A DNA stretch of 30,006 nt from Bacteroidota bacterium (GTDB lineage Bacteria; Bacteroidota; Bacteroidia; Flavobacteriales_F; PHOS-HE28), in contig JAEZAU010000082.1 of assembly GCA_023430325.1 (NCBI GenBank), forward strand, positions 1-30,006, written 5' to 3'. The position numbers and the translations under genes were made by a program. Under the pieces are notes generated by a model that was not told the DNA's origin, ran no database searches, and saw only the letters and a list, made by a program, of their open reading frames with translations. This document shows positions 1 to 7,632 of the stretch, one piece after another. Within the stretch, counting starts at the first letter, position 1. Each line of letters starts with the position of its first letter.

Positions 1-887
1 GTGTTGGTGCGATCGATAACATCCTGTTGAGCAGTACGATCGGTCGTAACAAGCGGCTTATTCCCGGTGAAGTGATCACCGCGATCATTGAAGGCACCGA
101 GGAATTCCTGCAGAAGATGCGTGATCACGGGATCGGCATTCATTCCACAGGTGGCGAGACCGCTGATGTCGGCGATCTGGTGCGTACGATAATCGTGGAC
201 AGCACCGTGGTCTGCCGCATGAAACGCAGTGATGTGATCGACAATGCGAACATCAGGGCCGGTGATGTGATCGTAGGTCTGGCCAGTTCCGGAAAGGCCT
301 CCTATGAGGACGAGTACAATGCAGGCATGGGAAGCAACGGACTTACCAGCGCCAGGCACGATGTCTTTTCCAAGGAATTGGCCGCGTCTTTTCCAGAGAC
401 CTATGATCAAGGTGTGCCGGAGGATCTTGTTTATAGCGGCGTTGCGAAGCTTACGGATCCTTTGGAAGGAACACCTCTAAATATGGGCAGTGCGGTTCTT
501 TCACCCACGCGCACCTATGCTCCGATCGTGAAGGCGATCCTGAAGGAAATGCGAGGCCATGTGCATGGAATGGTCCATTGCAGCGGTGGGGCGCAAACGA
601 AGGTGCTCCATTTCATCGATCGGCTGCGTGTGGTGAAGGATGATCTGTTCCCGATCCCTCCGCTTTTTCAAGCCATCCAAAGAATGAGTGGCACATCCTG
701 GCAGGAGATGTACAAGGTCTTCAACATGGGCCATCGCATGGAGTTCTATGTGCCGGAGGACATTGCTCAGGATATGATCTCGATCTCTCAGAACTTCCAT
801 GTGGAAGCAAAAGTGATCGGACGTGTGGAAGACGCTGATCAAAAGGAAGTGGTACTGATCACCGAGAACGGCACGTACCGTTACTGA
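1..887 (+). CDS. purM: Phosphoribosylformylglycinamidine cyclo-ligase (AIR synthetase), 5' truncated by window edge
   Basis: PurM closes the imidazole ring of FGAM using ATP to give AIR, the fifth step of de novo purine synthesis, in the cytosol. The reading frame is open from the first bases (codons in phase with position 3) and about 294 C-terminal residues are visible. The TTG at 27 is internal, because family-typical sequence (GAIDNILLSSTIGRNK) runs upstream of it. Recognisable blocks include STGGETADVGDLV, GMGSNGLTSARHDVFSK, PEDLVYSG, LSPTRTYAP, HGMVHCSGGAQTKV and KVFNMGHRMEFYVP. The layout fits the longer (about 390-residue) Bacteroidota PurM, so roughly the first 90-100 residues lie outside the window. 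The stop is one base before the prfA start, suggesting cotranscription. No internal defect is seen. Confidence 0.96.
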   Translation, partial: VGAIDNILLSSTIGRNKRLIPGEVITAIIEGTEEFLQKMRDHGIGIHSTGGETADVGDLVRTIIVDSTVVCRMKRSDVIDNANIRAGDVIVGLASSGKASYEDEYNAGMGSNGLTSARHDVFSKELAASFPETYDQGVPEDLVYSGVAKLTDPLEGTPLNMGSAVLSPTRTYAPIVKAILKEMRGHVHGMVHCSGGAQTKVLHFIDRLRVVKDDLFPIPPLFQAIQRMSGTSWQEMYKVFNMGHRMEFYVPEDIAQDMISISQNFHVEAKVIGRVEDADQKEVVLITENGTYRY

Positions 888-888
888 A

Positions 889-1971
889 ATGAGCGATCTG
901 TTGCAGAAACTGGCTTCGATCCACGATCGAAGGGAGGAGATCGGGAAACAACTGGCCGACCCAAGCGTGATCGCCGATCAGAAGAAGTTCGTGGAGCTCA
1001 ATCGCACGTACCGCGATTTGGAGCCTGTGGATGCGGCCTTCCATCGTTTCCGCCGGATGCATGAGGAACTGCACGGTGCAGAGGAAATGCTTCGGAGTGA
1101 AAAAGATCCCGAGATGCAGGAGATGGCCCGATCGGAGCGCGATTCATTGCGTGAGCAGATCGAGGCGATGGAAGAGGAGGTGCGGATGATGCTGGTGCCA
1201 AAGGATCCGAACGATGCCCGCAACTGCACCATGGAGATCCGTGCCGGTACAGGAGGTGATGAGGCAAGCCTTTTCGCTGGTGACCTTTTCCGGATGTATA
1301 CACGCTATTGCGAAACGCGCGGCTGGAAGATCGAAGTGGCCGATGTGAGCGAAGGCACCGCAGGCGGCTACAAGGAAGTGATCTTCAATGTGCTCGGCGA
1401 TGGCGCCTATGGCGTCATGAAGTTCGAGGCAGGGGTGCATCGCGTCCAACGCGTACCAGCCACTGAGGCGAGCGGCCGCATACACACCAGTGCAGCCACG
1501 GTGAACGTATTGCCGGAGGCTGATGAAGCGGATGTGGATCTGAGGGAAAGCGACGTGAAGATGGAGACCGCGCGAAGCGGTGGCGCAGGCGGCCAGAACG
1601 TGAACAAGGTTGAGACCAAGGTGCGCCTGACGCACGTGCCTACAGGGATCGTGGTGATGTGCCAGACCGAGCGAAGCCAGTTGGGCAACCGCATGAAGGC
1701 CATGCAGATGTTGCGCAACAAGCTGTACGAGGAGAAAGTGCTGGAGCAGGAAGCCGCGGTGGCCGCACACCGCAAAAGCCAGGTGAGCAGTGGCGATCGC
1801 AGTGCCAAGATCCGCACGTACAACTTCCCGCAGAGCCGGATAACCGATCACCGGATAGAGCTCACGGTGCACAACCTCACCGAGGTGCTCAATGGAGATC
1901 TTCAGGATATCATTGATGCGCTGCAGCTTGCAGAACGTACAGAGAAGTTGAAGGCCGAAGCGGGGATCTGA
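889..1971 (+). CDS. prfA: Peptide chain release factor 1
   Basis: RF1 recognises UAA and UAG stop codons and triggers peptidyl-tRNA hydrolysis on the ribosome. The 360-residue product has the usual full length. The codon-recognition tripeptide PAT is at residues 190-192 (in HRVQRVPATEASGRIHTS), which separates RF1 from RF2 (SPF). The catalytic GGQ loop is at 234-236 (SGGAGGQNVNKVETKVRL), and its glutamine is the usual target of methylation. The N-terminal coiled region spans about residues 1-100. The ATG follows the purM stop after one base with no SD-like sequence, as is normal in this phylum. No hemK/prmC methyltransferase gene is adjacent in the window. Confidence 0.98.
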   Translation: MSDLLQKLASIHDRREEIGKQLADPSVIADQKKFVELNRTYRDLEPVDAAFHRFRRMHEELHGAEEMLRSEKDPEMQEMARSERDSLREQIEAMEEEVRMMLVPKDPNDARNCTMEIRAGTGGDEASLFAGDLFRMYTRYCETRGWKIEVADVSEGTAGGYKEVIFNVLGDGAYGVMKFEAGVHRVQRVPATEASGRIHTSAATVNVLPEADEADVDLRESDVKMETARSGGAGGQNVNKVETKVRLTHVPTGIVVMCQTERSQLGNRMKAMQMLRNKLYEEKVLEQEAAVAAHRKSQVSSGDRSAKIRTYNFPQSRITDHRIELTVHNLTEVLNGDLQDIIDALQLAERTEKLKAEAGI

Positions 1972-1996
1972 TGGCGATCGAACGATCTTTGCCCCA

Positions 1997-2845
1997 GTGA
2001 CACGCGAGAAGCTAATCGAGATCATCCGAAAGAAACGGAGCCTCCTGTGCGTGGGTCTCGATACGGAGGAGGAACTGCTGCCCGAACATTTTCGCGATCA
2101 GCGTCATCCAGTAAGGGCTTACAACGAGGCCATCGTGGAAGTGACCCATGATCTGGCCGTTGCCTACAAGTTGAACCTTGCGTTCTACGAGGTGCTCGGC
2201 GATCAAGGCTGGCTGGACCTGGAGGCCACCATCGCGTATATCCGCAGCAAGGGGGATTCCTTCATCATCGCAGACGCCAAACGCGGCGATATCGGCAACA
2301 CCGCACGCAAGTATGCGGAAGCTTTTTTCGATCGGCTCGATGTGGATGCGGTAACGCTCTCGCCATACATGGGCAGGGACAGTATCACACCTTTTCTGGG
2401 CCGCTCTGGCAAGTGGGCCATCGTGTTGGGGGTTACGAGCAATCCCGGTGCGGATGATCTGCAATTCCTCCCCGTACGCGGAGGAAATGATCGAAGGCTG
2501 TATGAAGTGGTTATGGAACGGATCGCAGGTTGGGGATCCTCCAGGGAACTGATGTTCGTTGTTGGAGCCACGCGTATCGGAGTACTTGCTGAGATGCGCG
2601 CCCTGGTGCCGGACCATTTCTTCCTTGTGCCCGGCGTAGGTGCCCAGGGCGGTGATCTGAGTGCGGTGCTGCACGCGGGCCTGAACGCTTCCGGCGGTCT
2701 GCTGATCAATAGTTCACGCGGTATTCTCTATGCCGGCGAAGGCGCCGATGCCGTGCAAGCCGCGCGGCGGGCTGCATTGGATATGCGCAGGGAAATGAGC
2801 GCCGTAATGGAAGCGAAAGGTATTTTGATGCATCGGGTAGGGTGA
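1997..2845 (+). CDS. pyrF: Orotidine 5'-phosphate decarboxylase, class 2
   Basis: PyrF converts OMP to UMP, the last step of de novo UMP synthesis. The 282-residue product belongs to the longer class 2 subfamily of Bacteroidota and actinobacteria, not the roughly 230-residue E. coli type. The catalytic charged motif D93-A-K95-R-G-D98 (DAKRGDIGNTARKYA) is intact. Other family blocks are LCVGLDTEEELLPEHF near the N-terminus, DAVTLSPYMGRDSI, and the phosphate-binding VPGVGAQGGDLSAVLHAG and INSSRGILYA. The GTG at 1997 is chosen because the family's conserved start (LLCVGLDT about 15 residues in) fits it exactly and no ATG is nearby. It lies 25 bases after prfA, probably in one transcript. Confidence 0.95.
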   Translation: MTREKLIEIIRKKRSLLCVGLDTEEELLPEHFRDQRHPVRAYNEAIVEVTHDLAVAYKLNLAFYEVLGDQGWLDLEATIAYIRSKGDSFIIADAKRGDIGNTARKYAEAFFDRLDVDAVTLSPYMGRDSITPFLGRSGKWAIVLGVTSNPGADDLQFLPVRGGNDRRLYEVVMERIAGWGSSRELMFVVGATRIGVLAEMRALVPDHFFLVPGVGAQGGDLSAVLHAGLNASGGLLINSSRGILYAGEGADAVQAARRAALDMRREMSAVMEAKGILMHRVG

Positions 2846-2885
2846 TATCTTATCGGCGAAGGATCGCTGAGGATCCTGTCGATCA

Positions 2886-4214
2886 ATGAGAGCTGCACGA
2901 TCTTCAAGGTACGGTACGGCCGTCTACCCCGCATATTATCCGTCCCTGAGCCTGCTGGAACCCGGTTTCCCGTACGGTGAAGATCTATTACAGTTCATCT
3001 GGGAGGCACGCCTGTTCGATCATCGTTCTCTACGGACCGTTGACGGGCATGACGTGGATATTCTCTCACCGGGAAGGATTCAGAAGAACAGTGGTCCCGA
3101 TCTCGATGGAGCAGTGGTAAGGATCCGTGAACAGTTGTGGGCCGGCACTGTGGAAGTGCACCTTCGCAGTAGCGAATGGAACACCCACGGCCACCAATTC
3201 GATCCGGCGTATGATAATGTCGTTCTGCACGTGGTCCATGAACATGATGCCGAGGTGCGTACTGCCAGCGGGATGAGGCCACCGACCCTGGAACTGAAGT
3301 CGCGCATCAAGGAAGACGGCATGGCCAATTATCACCGGATGATGACCTCCGGATCCTTCGTTCCGTGCGCCGATCAACTTAAGAACGCCGATCCATTGCA
3401 GGTATCACTGTGGCTTGAGAACTTGCTCAGGCAACGGTTTGATCGCAAGGTGGAGCGGGCCCAGGAACTGCATGCATGGTATGAAGGGGAGGAAGCACAA
3501 TTGCTTTATCATCTATTGCTCGAAGGTTTCGGAATGAGGACCAATGCCGGGGCCTGCGGCATGCTTGCCCGATCATTGCCGCTTCGCCTGCTCCTGAAAT
3601 ACCGGGATGATCACTTCCGGCTCGATGCGCTGCTTCTGGGTACTGCAGGCCTCTTGCCACAAGATGATCAGCACCGCATGATGCGGACCGAATTCGCCTT
3701 GCTCTCCTTGATGCACTCGATCCCTGCCATTCCGGCCGTTGCCTGGAAAATGGGCCGCATAAGGCCGGTGAACCATCCCCGATCGAGGCTCATGCAATTC
3801 AGGCAATTGTTCGTACATCTTCAAGGAGAATTCGATCGCTTGTTGATGTTCACCGACCTGGATCAAGTGCGTAAGACTTTTACAGCACCAGCGCTTCCGC
3901 TTGGCCGATCGGCCATCGATCACCTGATCATCAACGTGGTGGTCCCCATGCTCTTCTTCAAAGGCCGAACGTATGGCCGGCCGCAACTTGAGCAAAATGC
4001 CATTGAACTATTGGAACAACTGGCGCCGGAAAAGAACGATGTGCTTGAAGGCTGGGCCCGATGCGGAATGAAAGCTCGTTCTGCCGCACATGGCCAGGCC
4101 TTATTGGAGTTGAAGGAACTGTATTGCAGCCGTCGTCTTTGCTTATCTTGCGGTATCGGCAAGTCATTACTGAAAGGTTCTGCCGATCGGTATCGATATG
4201 ATCGCATCAGTTAA
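2886..4214 (+). CDS. DUF2851 family protein
   Basis: This 442-residue protein matches the DUF2851 family, widespread in Bacteroidota and without an established function. Recognisable conserved stretches are LLQFIWEARLFD, LSPGRIQKNSGPDLDGAVVRI and the block LWAGTVEVHLRSSEWNTHGHQ, followed by AYDNVVLHVVHEHD. Near the C-terminus a short Cys pair (RRLCLSCGIGKSLL) recurs in the family. No signal peptide or membrane segment is evident. The first 25 or so residues are unlike the family and the true start could lie downstream at a non-standard codon, though no in-frame GTG or TTG is obvious before the conserved core. Its end overlaps the next gene by 17 bases, suggesting coupled expression. Any role, including a nuclease-like one suggested by acidic/His-rich conserved blocks, would be inference. 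Confidence 0.85.
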   Translation: MRAARSSRYGTAVYPAYYPSLSLLEPGFPYGEDLLQFIWEARLFDHRSLRTVDGHDVDILSPGRIQKNSGPDLDGAVVRIREQLWAGTVEVHLRSSEWNTHGHQFDPAYDNVVLHVVHEHDAEVRTASGMRPPTLELKSRIKEDGMANYHRMMTSGSFVPCADQLKNADPLQVSLWLENLLRQRFDRKVERAQELHAWYEGEEAQLLYHLLLEGFGMRTNAGACGMLARSLPLRLLLKYRDDHFRLDALLLGTAGLLPQDDQHRMMRTEFALLSLMHSIPAIPAVAWKMGRIRPVNHPRSRLMQFRQLFVHLQGEFDRLLMFTDLDQVRKTFTAPALPLGRSAIDHLIINVVVPMLFFKGRTYGRPQLEQNAIELLEQLAPEKNDVLEGWARCGMKARSAAHGQALLELKELYCSRRLCLSCGIGKSLLKGSADRYRYDRIS

Positions 4215-4428
4215 AGCGTGGTTCGAGAAGCAGGCCTTTGGGGTCTGTGAATGGTGGGCGGAAAAGCTCAACGTGAAGACCGAACAGGTAAGACTGTCGT
4301 TCATCTATCTCAGCTTCATCACTGCAGGATTGCACCTGGTCATCTACCTGGTGATGGCGTTCGTGCTCCAGCATAAGGAGAGGATAAAGCAACCGTTCCG
4401 GAAGAGGAGCACGGTGTGGGAGTTGTAG
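4198..4428 (+). CDS. PspC domain-containing small membrane protein
   Basis: This 76-residue protein carries a PspC-like segment (AFGVCEWWAEKLNVKTEQVRL) followed by one long hydrophobic helix at about residues 33-57 and a basic tail (QHKERIKQPFRKRS). PspC proteins are inner-membrane proteins linked in enterobacteria to the phage shock response. Stand-alone short versions in Bacteroidota are usually of unknown function. The ATG at 4198 overlaps the end of the DUF2851 gene by 17 bases in another frame, so the two are probably translationally coupled. No pspA or pspB is visible nearby, so a role in the classical phage shock system should not be assumed. Confidence 0.8.
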   Translation: MIASVKAWFEKQAFGVCEWWAEKLNVKTEQVRLSFIYLSFITAGLHLVIYLVMAFVLQHKERIKQPFRKRSTVWEL

Positions 4429-4450
4429 CGGCCGCCCGGTGCTAGTTTCG
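4423..4450 (+). promoter_or_regulatory. Putative Bacteroidota-type promoter for the RmlD-like gene
   Basis: A TTG at 4423-4425 is followed after 17 bases by TAGTTTCG at 4443-4450, one base away from the TANNTTTG consensus. The predicted transcript would start only a few bases before the ATG at 4458, giving an almost leaderless mRNA. Confidence 0.45.
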
Positions 4451-4457
4451 CGATCCG

Positions 4458-5408
4458 ATGAAGATCATGATCACCGGCAGCAACGGGCTGTTGGGCCAGA
4501 AGCTTGTTGCAGCGTTGATGAACGATCCCGAAGTGGAGCTTATCGCCACCAGCCGTGGTGCCGATCGAACGCCTGAATACTTGCTGCCATTCTCGGCAGA
4601 TGGTGCACAAATGATGCGCACCAAGCCCCATCGGTACATTGCATTGGATGTGACCGATCGAGAACAGGTGCATCGCGTGGTGGGAGAAGTGAAGCCCGAT
4701 GTGATCATCCATACAGCGGCGATGACCAATGTGGATGCCTGTGAGCTGGATCCTGAAGCATGTCACCTCCATAATGTGACGGCCACTGAAAACCTGGTGC
4801 TCGCCGCGAAAAGGCAGGATGTGCATTTCATCCACCTGAGCACAGATTTCATTTTCGATGGGAAGAACGGCCCATACAGGGAAGAGGACAAGCCCGCTCC
4901 GCTCAGCATCTACGGCAGCAGCAAGCTCGCCTCAGAGCGGATCGTCATGGATGGTGGGTTGAAGAAATGGGCGATCGCCAGAACGATCATCGTCTACGGC
5001 ATCGCTCCTGGTTTGAGCAGGAGCAACGTGGTGCTCTGGGCGAAGAACGCTCTGGAAAAAGGCCAGCCGATCAAAGTGGTGGACGATCAATGGCGGATGC
5101 CCACATTGGCAGAGGACCTGGCCGATGGATGCATTCGGATCGCCAGGCGGGGTGCCACCGGTATTTTCCATTTGAGCGGCCCCGATGGCATGAGCATCCT
5201 TGAACTGGTCAAGCGGGTAGGAAAATTCTTCGATCTGGATATTTCCGTGGTAACCCCGGTGAAGAGCGAATCACTGGGCCAGCCCGCGAAACGCCCGCCG
5301 AAGACAGGTTTCATCCTGGACAAGTCGCGGCGGGAACTGGGCTATGAACCCCATGGATTCGAGGAAGGGCTGGCGATACTGCGGGCACAGTTGGAGCATG
5401 TGGGTTGA
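4458..5408 (+). CDS. SDR family oxidoreductase, RmlD-like (sugar-nucleotide reductase type)
   Basis: The 316-residue protein is an extended short-chain dehydrogenase/reductase. The NAD(P)-binding glycine motif is at residues 7-13 (TGSNGLLGQ) and the catalytic YxxxK is Y152-K156 (YGSSKLASE). The blocks VIIHTAAMTNVDACE and STDFIFDGKNGPYREED are typical of dTDP-4-dehydrorhamnose reductase (RmlD/RfbD) relatives. The substrate cannot be set from sequence: no rmlA, rmlB or rmlC lies nearby, and such stand-alone RmlD-like proteins in Bacteroidota are often named only as sugar nucleotide-binding proteins. Translation starts at the ATG 29 bases after the PspC gene and the protein ends just before a repeat-rich gap. 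Confidence 0.85.
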   Translation: MKIMITGSNGLLGQKLVAALMNDPEVELIATSRGADRTPEYLLPFSADGAQMMRTKPHRYIALDVTDREQVHRVVGEVKPDVIIHTAAMTNVDACELDPEACHLHNVTATENLVLAAKRQDVHFIHLSTDFIFDGKNGPYREEDKPAPLSIYGSSKLASERIVMDGGLKKWAIARTIIVYGIAPGLSRSNVVLWAKNALEKGQPIKVVDDQWRMPTLAEDLADGCIRIARRGATGIFHLSGPDGMSILELVKRVGKFFDLDISVVTPVKSESLGQPAKRPPKTGFILDKSRRELGYEPHGFEEGLAILRAQLEHVG

Positions 5409-5410
5409 CC

Positions 5411-5489
5411 GGTGAATAGTGACTGGTGATGGGTGACTGGTGATGGGTGAATGGTGAATAGGTCTGACCCGGTCCATTCACCGTTCATT
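5411..5489. repeat. Degenerate heptanucleotide tandem repeat with inverted copy
   Basis: Seven consecutive 7-base units run from 5411 to 5459: GGTGAAT, AGTGACT, GGTGATG, GGTGACT, GGTGATG, GGTGAAT, GGTGAAT. After a short spacer, two units appear in the opposite orientation (ATTCACC at 5476-5482 and GTTCATT at 5483-5489), so the end of the array can fold into a hairpin with them. The pattern resembles the short tandemly repeated (STRR) heptamers known from cyanobacteria. It starts two bases after the stop of the upstream gene and may also act as a transcript end. Confidence 0.85.
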
Positions 5490-5693
5490 GCCGAACGTTC
5501 ACTTTCTGGGACTGGAACAGCGTAAGTGGCGTAGGTGGAAAGCCCCGGTCCTGCGGGAATAATATCGAGTATGATTCATGAATGATGAACTGAATGTTCT
5601 GCATCGCATTCTGGCCATGTGCGAATTTCGAACGACCAGGTCATCTGCCGGGCCTTGGAGCCGAAGACGCGCCCTGTCAGGAGTTCGCCCACA

Positions 5694-5716
5694 CTTCGGC
5701 AGGCTCAATGAGACAC
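5694..5716. repeat. REP-like intergenic motif
   Basis: The tract CTTCGGCAGGCTCAATGAGA resembles a degenerate copy of the widespread dispersed intergenic motif of the form CTTCGACAGGCTCAGGGTGA, seen between genes in many Bacteroidota and other bacteria. Only one copy is visible in this window, so the assignment rests on recollection of the motif and not on copies found here. Confidence 0.4.
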
Positions 5717-5792
5717 GTGGCACAACCTCTTCAACCCTCAACACCTTCAACTTCCAACCTTCCCCCTATATTGGCCCACCGAACGGAGCTGA

Positions 5793-7463
5793 ATGACGAT
5801 AAAGACCAAGGAGGCCTGGGGCACGCGCGTAGGCCTCATCCTGGCCATGGCAGGGAATGCCGTTGGCCTGGGAAATTTTCTTCGCTTTCCGGTACAGGCG
5901 GTGAACAATGGGGGTGGAGCCTTCATCATTCCCTATCTGATCTGTTTCCTGCTGATGGGTATTCCGCTGCTGTGGATAGAATGGAGCATGGGCCGTTTTG
6001 GCGGAAAACACGGCAACCACAGCACGCCTTTCATACTGGACAATATGACCAAACGCGCTTTTTGGAAGTACTTCGGCGTGTTCGGCATCTTCACCAACAT
6101 TGCTGTTGCCGCCTATTACTGCTATATAGAAAGCTGGACCATGAGCTATGTGTGGCACAGCATCATCGGCACTTTCGATGGTCTGAGCCAGACAGAGGTG
6201 GCACAATTCTTCAGCAGTTATGTCGATATCGGCCATAGCACCACCGGCATTCCCTATGAGGCGGTGATCTTCTATGTGCTTTGCCTTGCACTGAACACCT
6301 TCATTCTTTCGCGCGGCCTGCGCGGTGTTGAGCGTGCGGCGCAGATCGGCATGCCATTGCTGATCCTTTTCGGAGTATTCCTGGCCCTGCGTGGACTAAC
6401 GTTGGGAACATCTGGTGCGAGTGCCGAAGTGCCGGATGCCAGCGCCTGGGACGGACTTAATTTTCTTTGGACACCCCAATACGAGAGCCTCACCGATCTG
6501 CGCGTGTGGCTGGCGGCCGCCGGACAGATCTTCTTTACACTGAGCGTGGGCATGGGTACCATACATTGTTACGCGGCCTATGTGCGTAGCAAGGATGACA
6601 TTGCACTGAACTCGCTTGCAAGCGGCTTTACGAATGAATTTGTGGAAGTGGTGCTGGGCAGCTTGATCGTGATCCCGATCGCTGCAGGATATCTTGGATT
6701 GGATTGGGTGAAGGAGAATGCCGGATTCGGCATGGCGTTCCAGACCATGCCATTCCTCTTCGAGAAGTGGGGACCGTTCCTGAGCACCATGGCAGGTGTG
6801 ATGTGGTTCGGCCTTTTGTTCTTCGCGGGCATAACCAGCAGCCTGGCGATGGGCACCCCGTGGATGGGCTTCATGCGCGACGAGTTCGGCTGGGGCCGTG
6901 TGAAAGGAGCCGTTACTTTCGGTCTTATCGTACTTGCTCTCGGCCTGCCTACAGTACTGTTCTTTGAGCATGGGGTCTTTGATGAATATGATTATTGGGC
7001 AGGCACGGTGAGCCTTGTGGTGTTCGCGTTCGCCGAAGTGATCTTGTTCTCATGGATCTTCGGGGTGGACAAAGGCTGGAAGGAACTTACCCAGGGGGCG
7101 GACATCCGCCTGCCGAACTTCTACAAGTTCATCATCAAATACATTACCCCATTGATGCTTTTCGTGGTGTTCATGGGATCGCTGTTCACGCCCGCCGGCA
7201 ACGAATGGCAGAGCGCTCTTTCATCGTTATTCTCCGGCAACGGCTGGCCGCTGGATGATGGCAGCATGGTAAAGATGGTGGCGAATGCCGGCCTGGACCG
7301 GCAGATAGCAGCGACCTCGGACCCTGTTCAACTGGAAGCATTGCAGGATCGGAAGTTCTACACCAACCTGGCGCGGATCCTGCTCACCTCGGCCTTTGTG
7401 GGGTTGGGGATCCTTGTATACCTGGCCGGCCGCCGCAGGGACCAAAAAGCACGCACCGCATGA
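5793..7463 (+). CDS. Sodium-dependent transporter of the neurotransmitter:sodium symporter (NSS) family
   Basis: The 556-residue integral membrane protein belongs to the NSS (SNF) family, which couples Na+ entry to uptake of amino acids or related solutes, as in LeuT and MetP. TM1 has the unwound sodium/substrate-binding signature at residues 20-33 (AGNAVGLGNFLRFP), matching the LeuT G-N-x-x-GLGN-x-x-RFP pattern. About a dozen hydrophobic segments follow, including GGGAFIIPYLICFLLMGIPLL, NIAVAAYYCYIESW (TM3) and FFTLSVGMGTIHCYAAY (TM6). The length is slightly above LeuT. The substrate cannot be read from sequence. The stop overlaps the start of a 46-residue membrane protein (ATGA), which points to a MetP/MetS-like two-component importer of methionine/alanine type. 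The ATG at 5793 begins a sequence aligning with family N-termini. Confidence 0.95.
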   Translation: MTIKTKEAWGTRVGLILAMAGNAVGLGNFLRFPVQAVNNGGGAFIIPYLICFLLMGIPLLWIEWSMGRFGGKHGNHSTPFILDNMTKRAFWKYFGVFGIFTNIAVAAYYCYIESWTMSYVWHSIIGTFDGLSQTEVAQFFSSYVDIGHSTTGIPYEAVIFYVLCLALNTFILSRGLRGVERAAQIGMPLLILFGVFLALRGLTLGTSGASAEVPDASAWDGLNFLWTPQYESLTDLRVWLAAAGQIFFTLSVGMGTIHCYAAYVRSKDDIALNSLASGFTNEFVEVVLGSLIVIPIAAGYLGLDWVKENAGFGMAFQTMPFLFEKWGPFLSTMAGVMWFGLLFFAGITSSLAMGTPWMGFMRDEFGWGRVKGAVTFGLIVLALGLPTVLFFEHGVFDEYDYWAGTVSLVVFAFAEVILFSWIFGVDKGWKELTQGADIRLPNFYKFIIKYITPLMLFVVFMGSLFTPAGNEWQSALSSLFSGNGWPLDDGSMVKMVANAGLDRQIAATSDPVQLEALQDRKFYTNLARILLTSAFVGLGILVYLAGRRRDQKARTA

Positions 7464-7600
7464 ACTCGCAGGCACTGGCGCTTATGATGACCACGCAGAT
7501 ACTGGTCACCGTGCTCACGCTCTATTTTTTCTATCTGGTGCTGAACGCCCGGAAACGTCCCGAGCCCGATAGTTACAGCGAGAATGACGGAGATAATTAA
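7460..7600 (+). CDS. 46-residue single-TM protein, probable MetS-like small subunit of the NSS transporter
   Basis: The ATG overlaps the stop of the NSS transporter (ATGA), and the frame runs 46 codons to TAA at 7598-7600. The product has a short polar N-terminus, one hydrophobic helix at about residues 12-29 (QILVTVLTLYFFYLVLNA), then a basic RKRPEP segment and an acidic tail (SENDGDN). This matches the size, topology and position of MetS, the small subunit needed by the NSS transporter MetP in Corynebacterium glutamicum, and of related short proteins next to bacterial NSS genes. Membrane localisation and complex formation with the upstream transporter are inferences. The length is below common gene-calling cut-offs, so it is easily missed. 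Confidence 0.75.
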   Translation: MNSQALALMMTTQILVTVLTLYFFYLVLNARKRPEPDSYSENDGDN

Positions 7601-7632
7601 GTCGGTCCATCCACTCATTATTTTCGAGGCGT

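Larger units (their letters stand above)
5409..5792. other. Gene-free repeat-rich spacer (384 bp)
   Basis: No convincing gene is seen between the RmlD-like gene and the sodium symporter. Short open frames cross it, but they lack family similarity and one runs antisense-like through the symporter start. The stretch holds a heptamer repeat with an inverted copy (5411-5489), a REP-like tract near 5694-5716, and a C/A-rich tract of phased CAAC units at 5720-5760. A possible weak -7 element TATATTGG (5767-5774) lies 18 bases before the symporter ATG, with no good TTG upstream of it. Confidence 0.7.

Noticed and set aside
5411..5489. Heptamer array considered as a CRISPR array
   Set aside because: Units are 7 bases with no spacers between them, and no cas gene is present.
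5594..6238. 214-codon plus-strand frame crossing the spacer into the symporter gene
   Set aside because: Most of it is the symporter read in another frame, with Cys/His/Arg-rich nonsense composition. The symporter signature GNAVGLGNF fixes the true frame.
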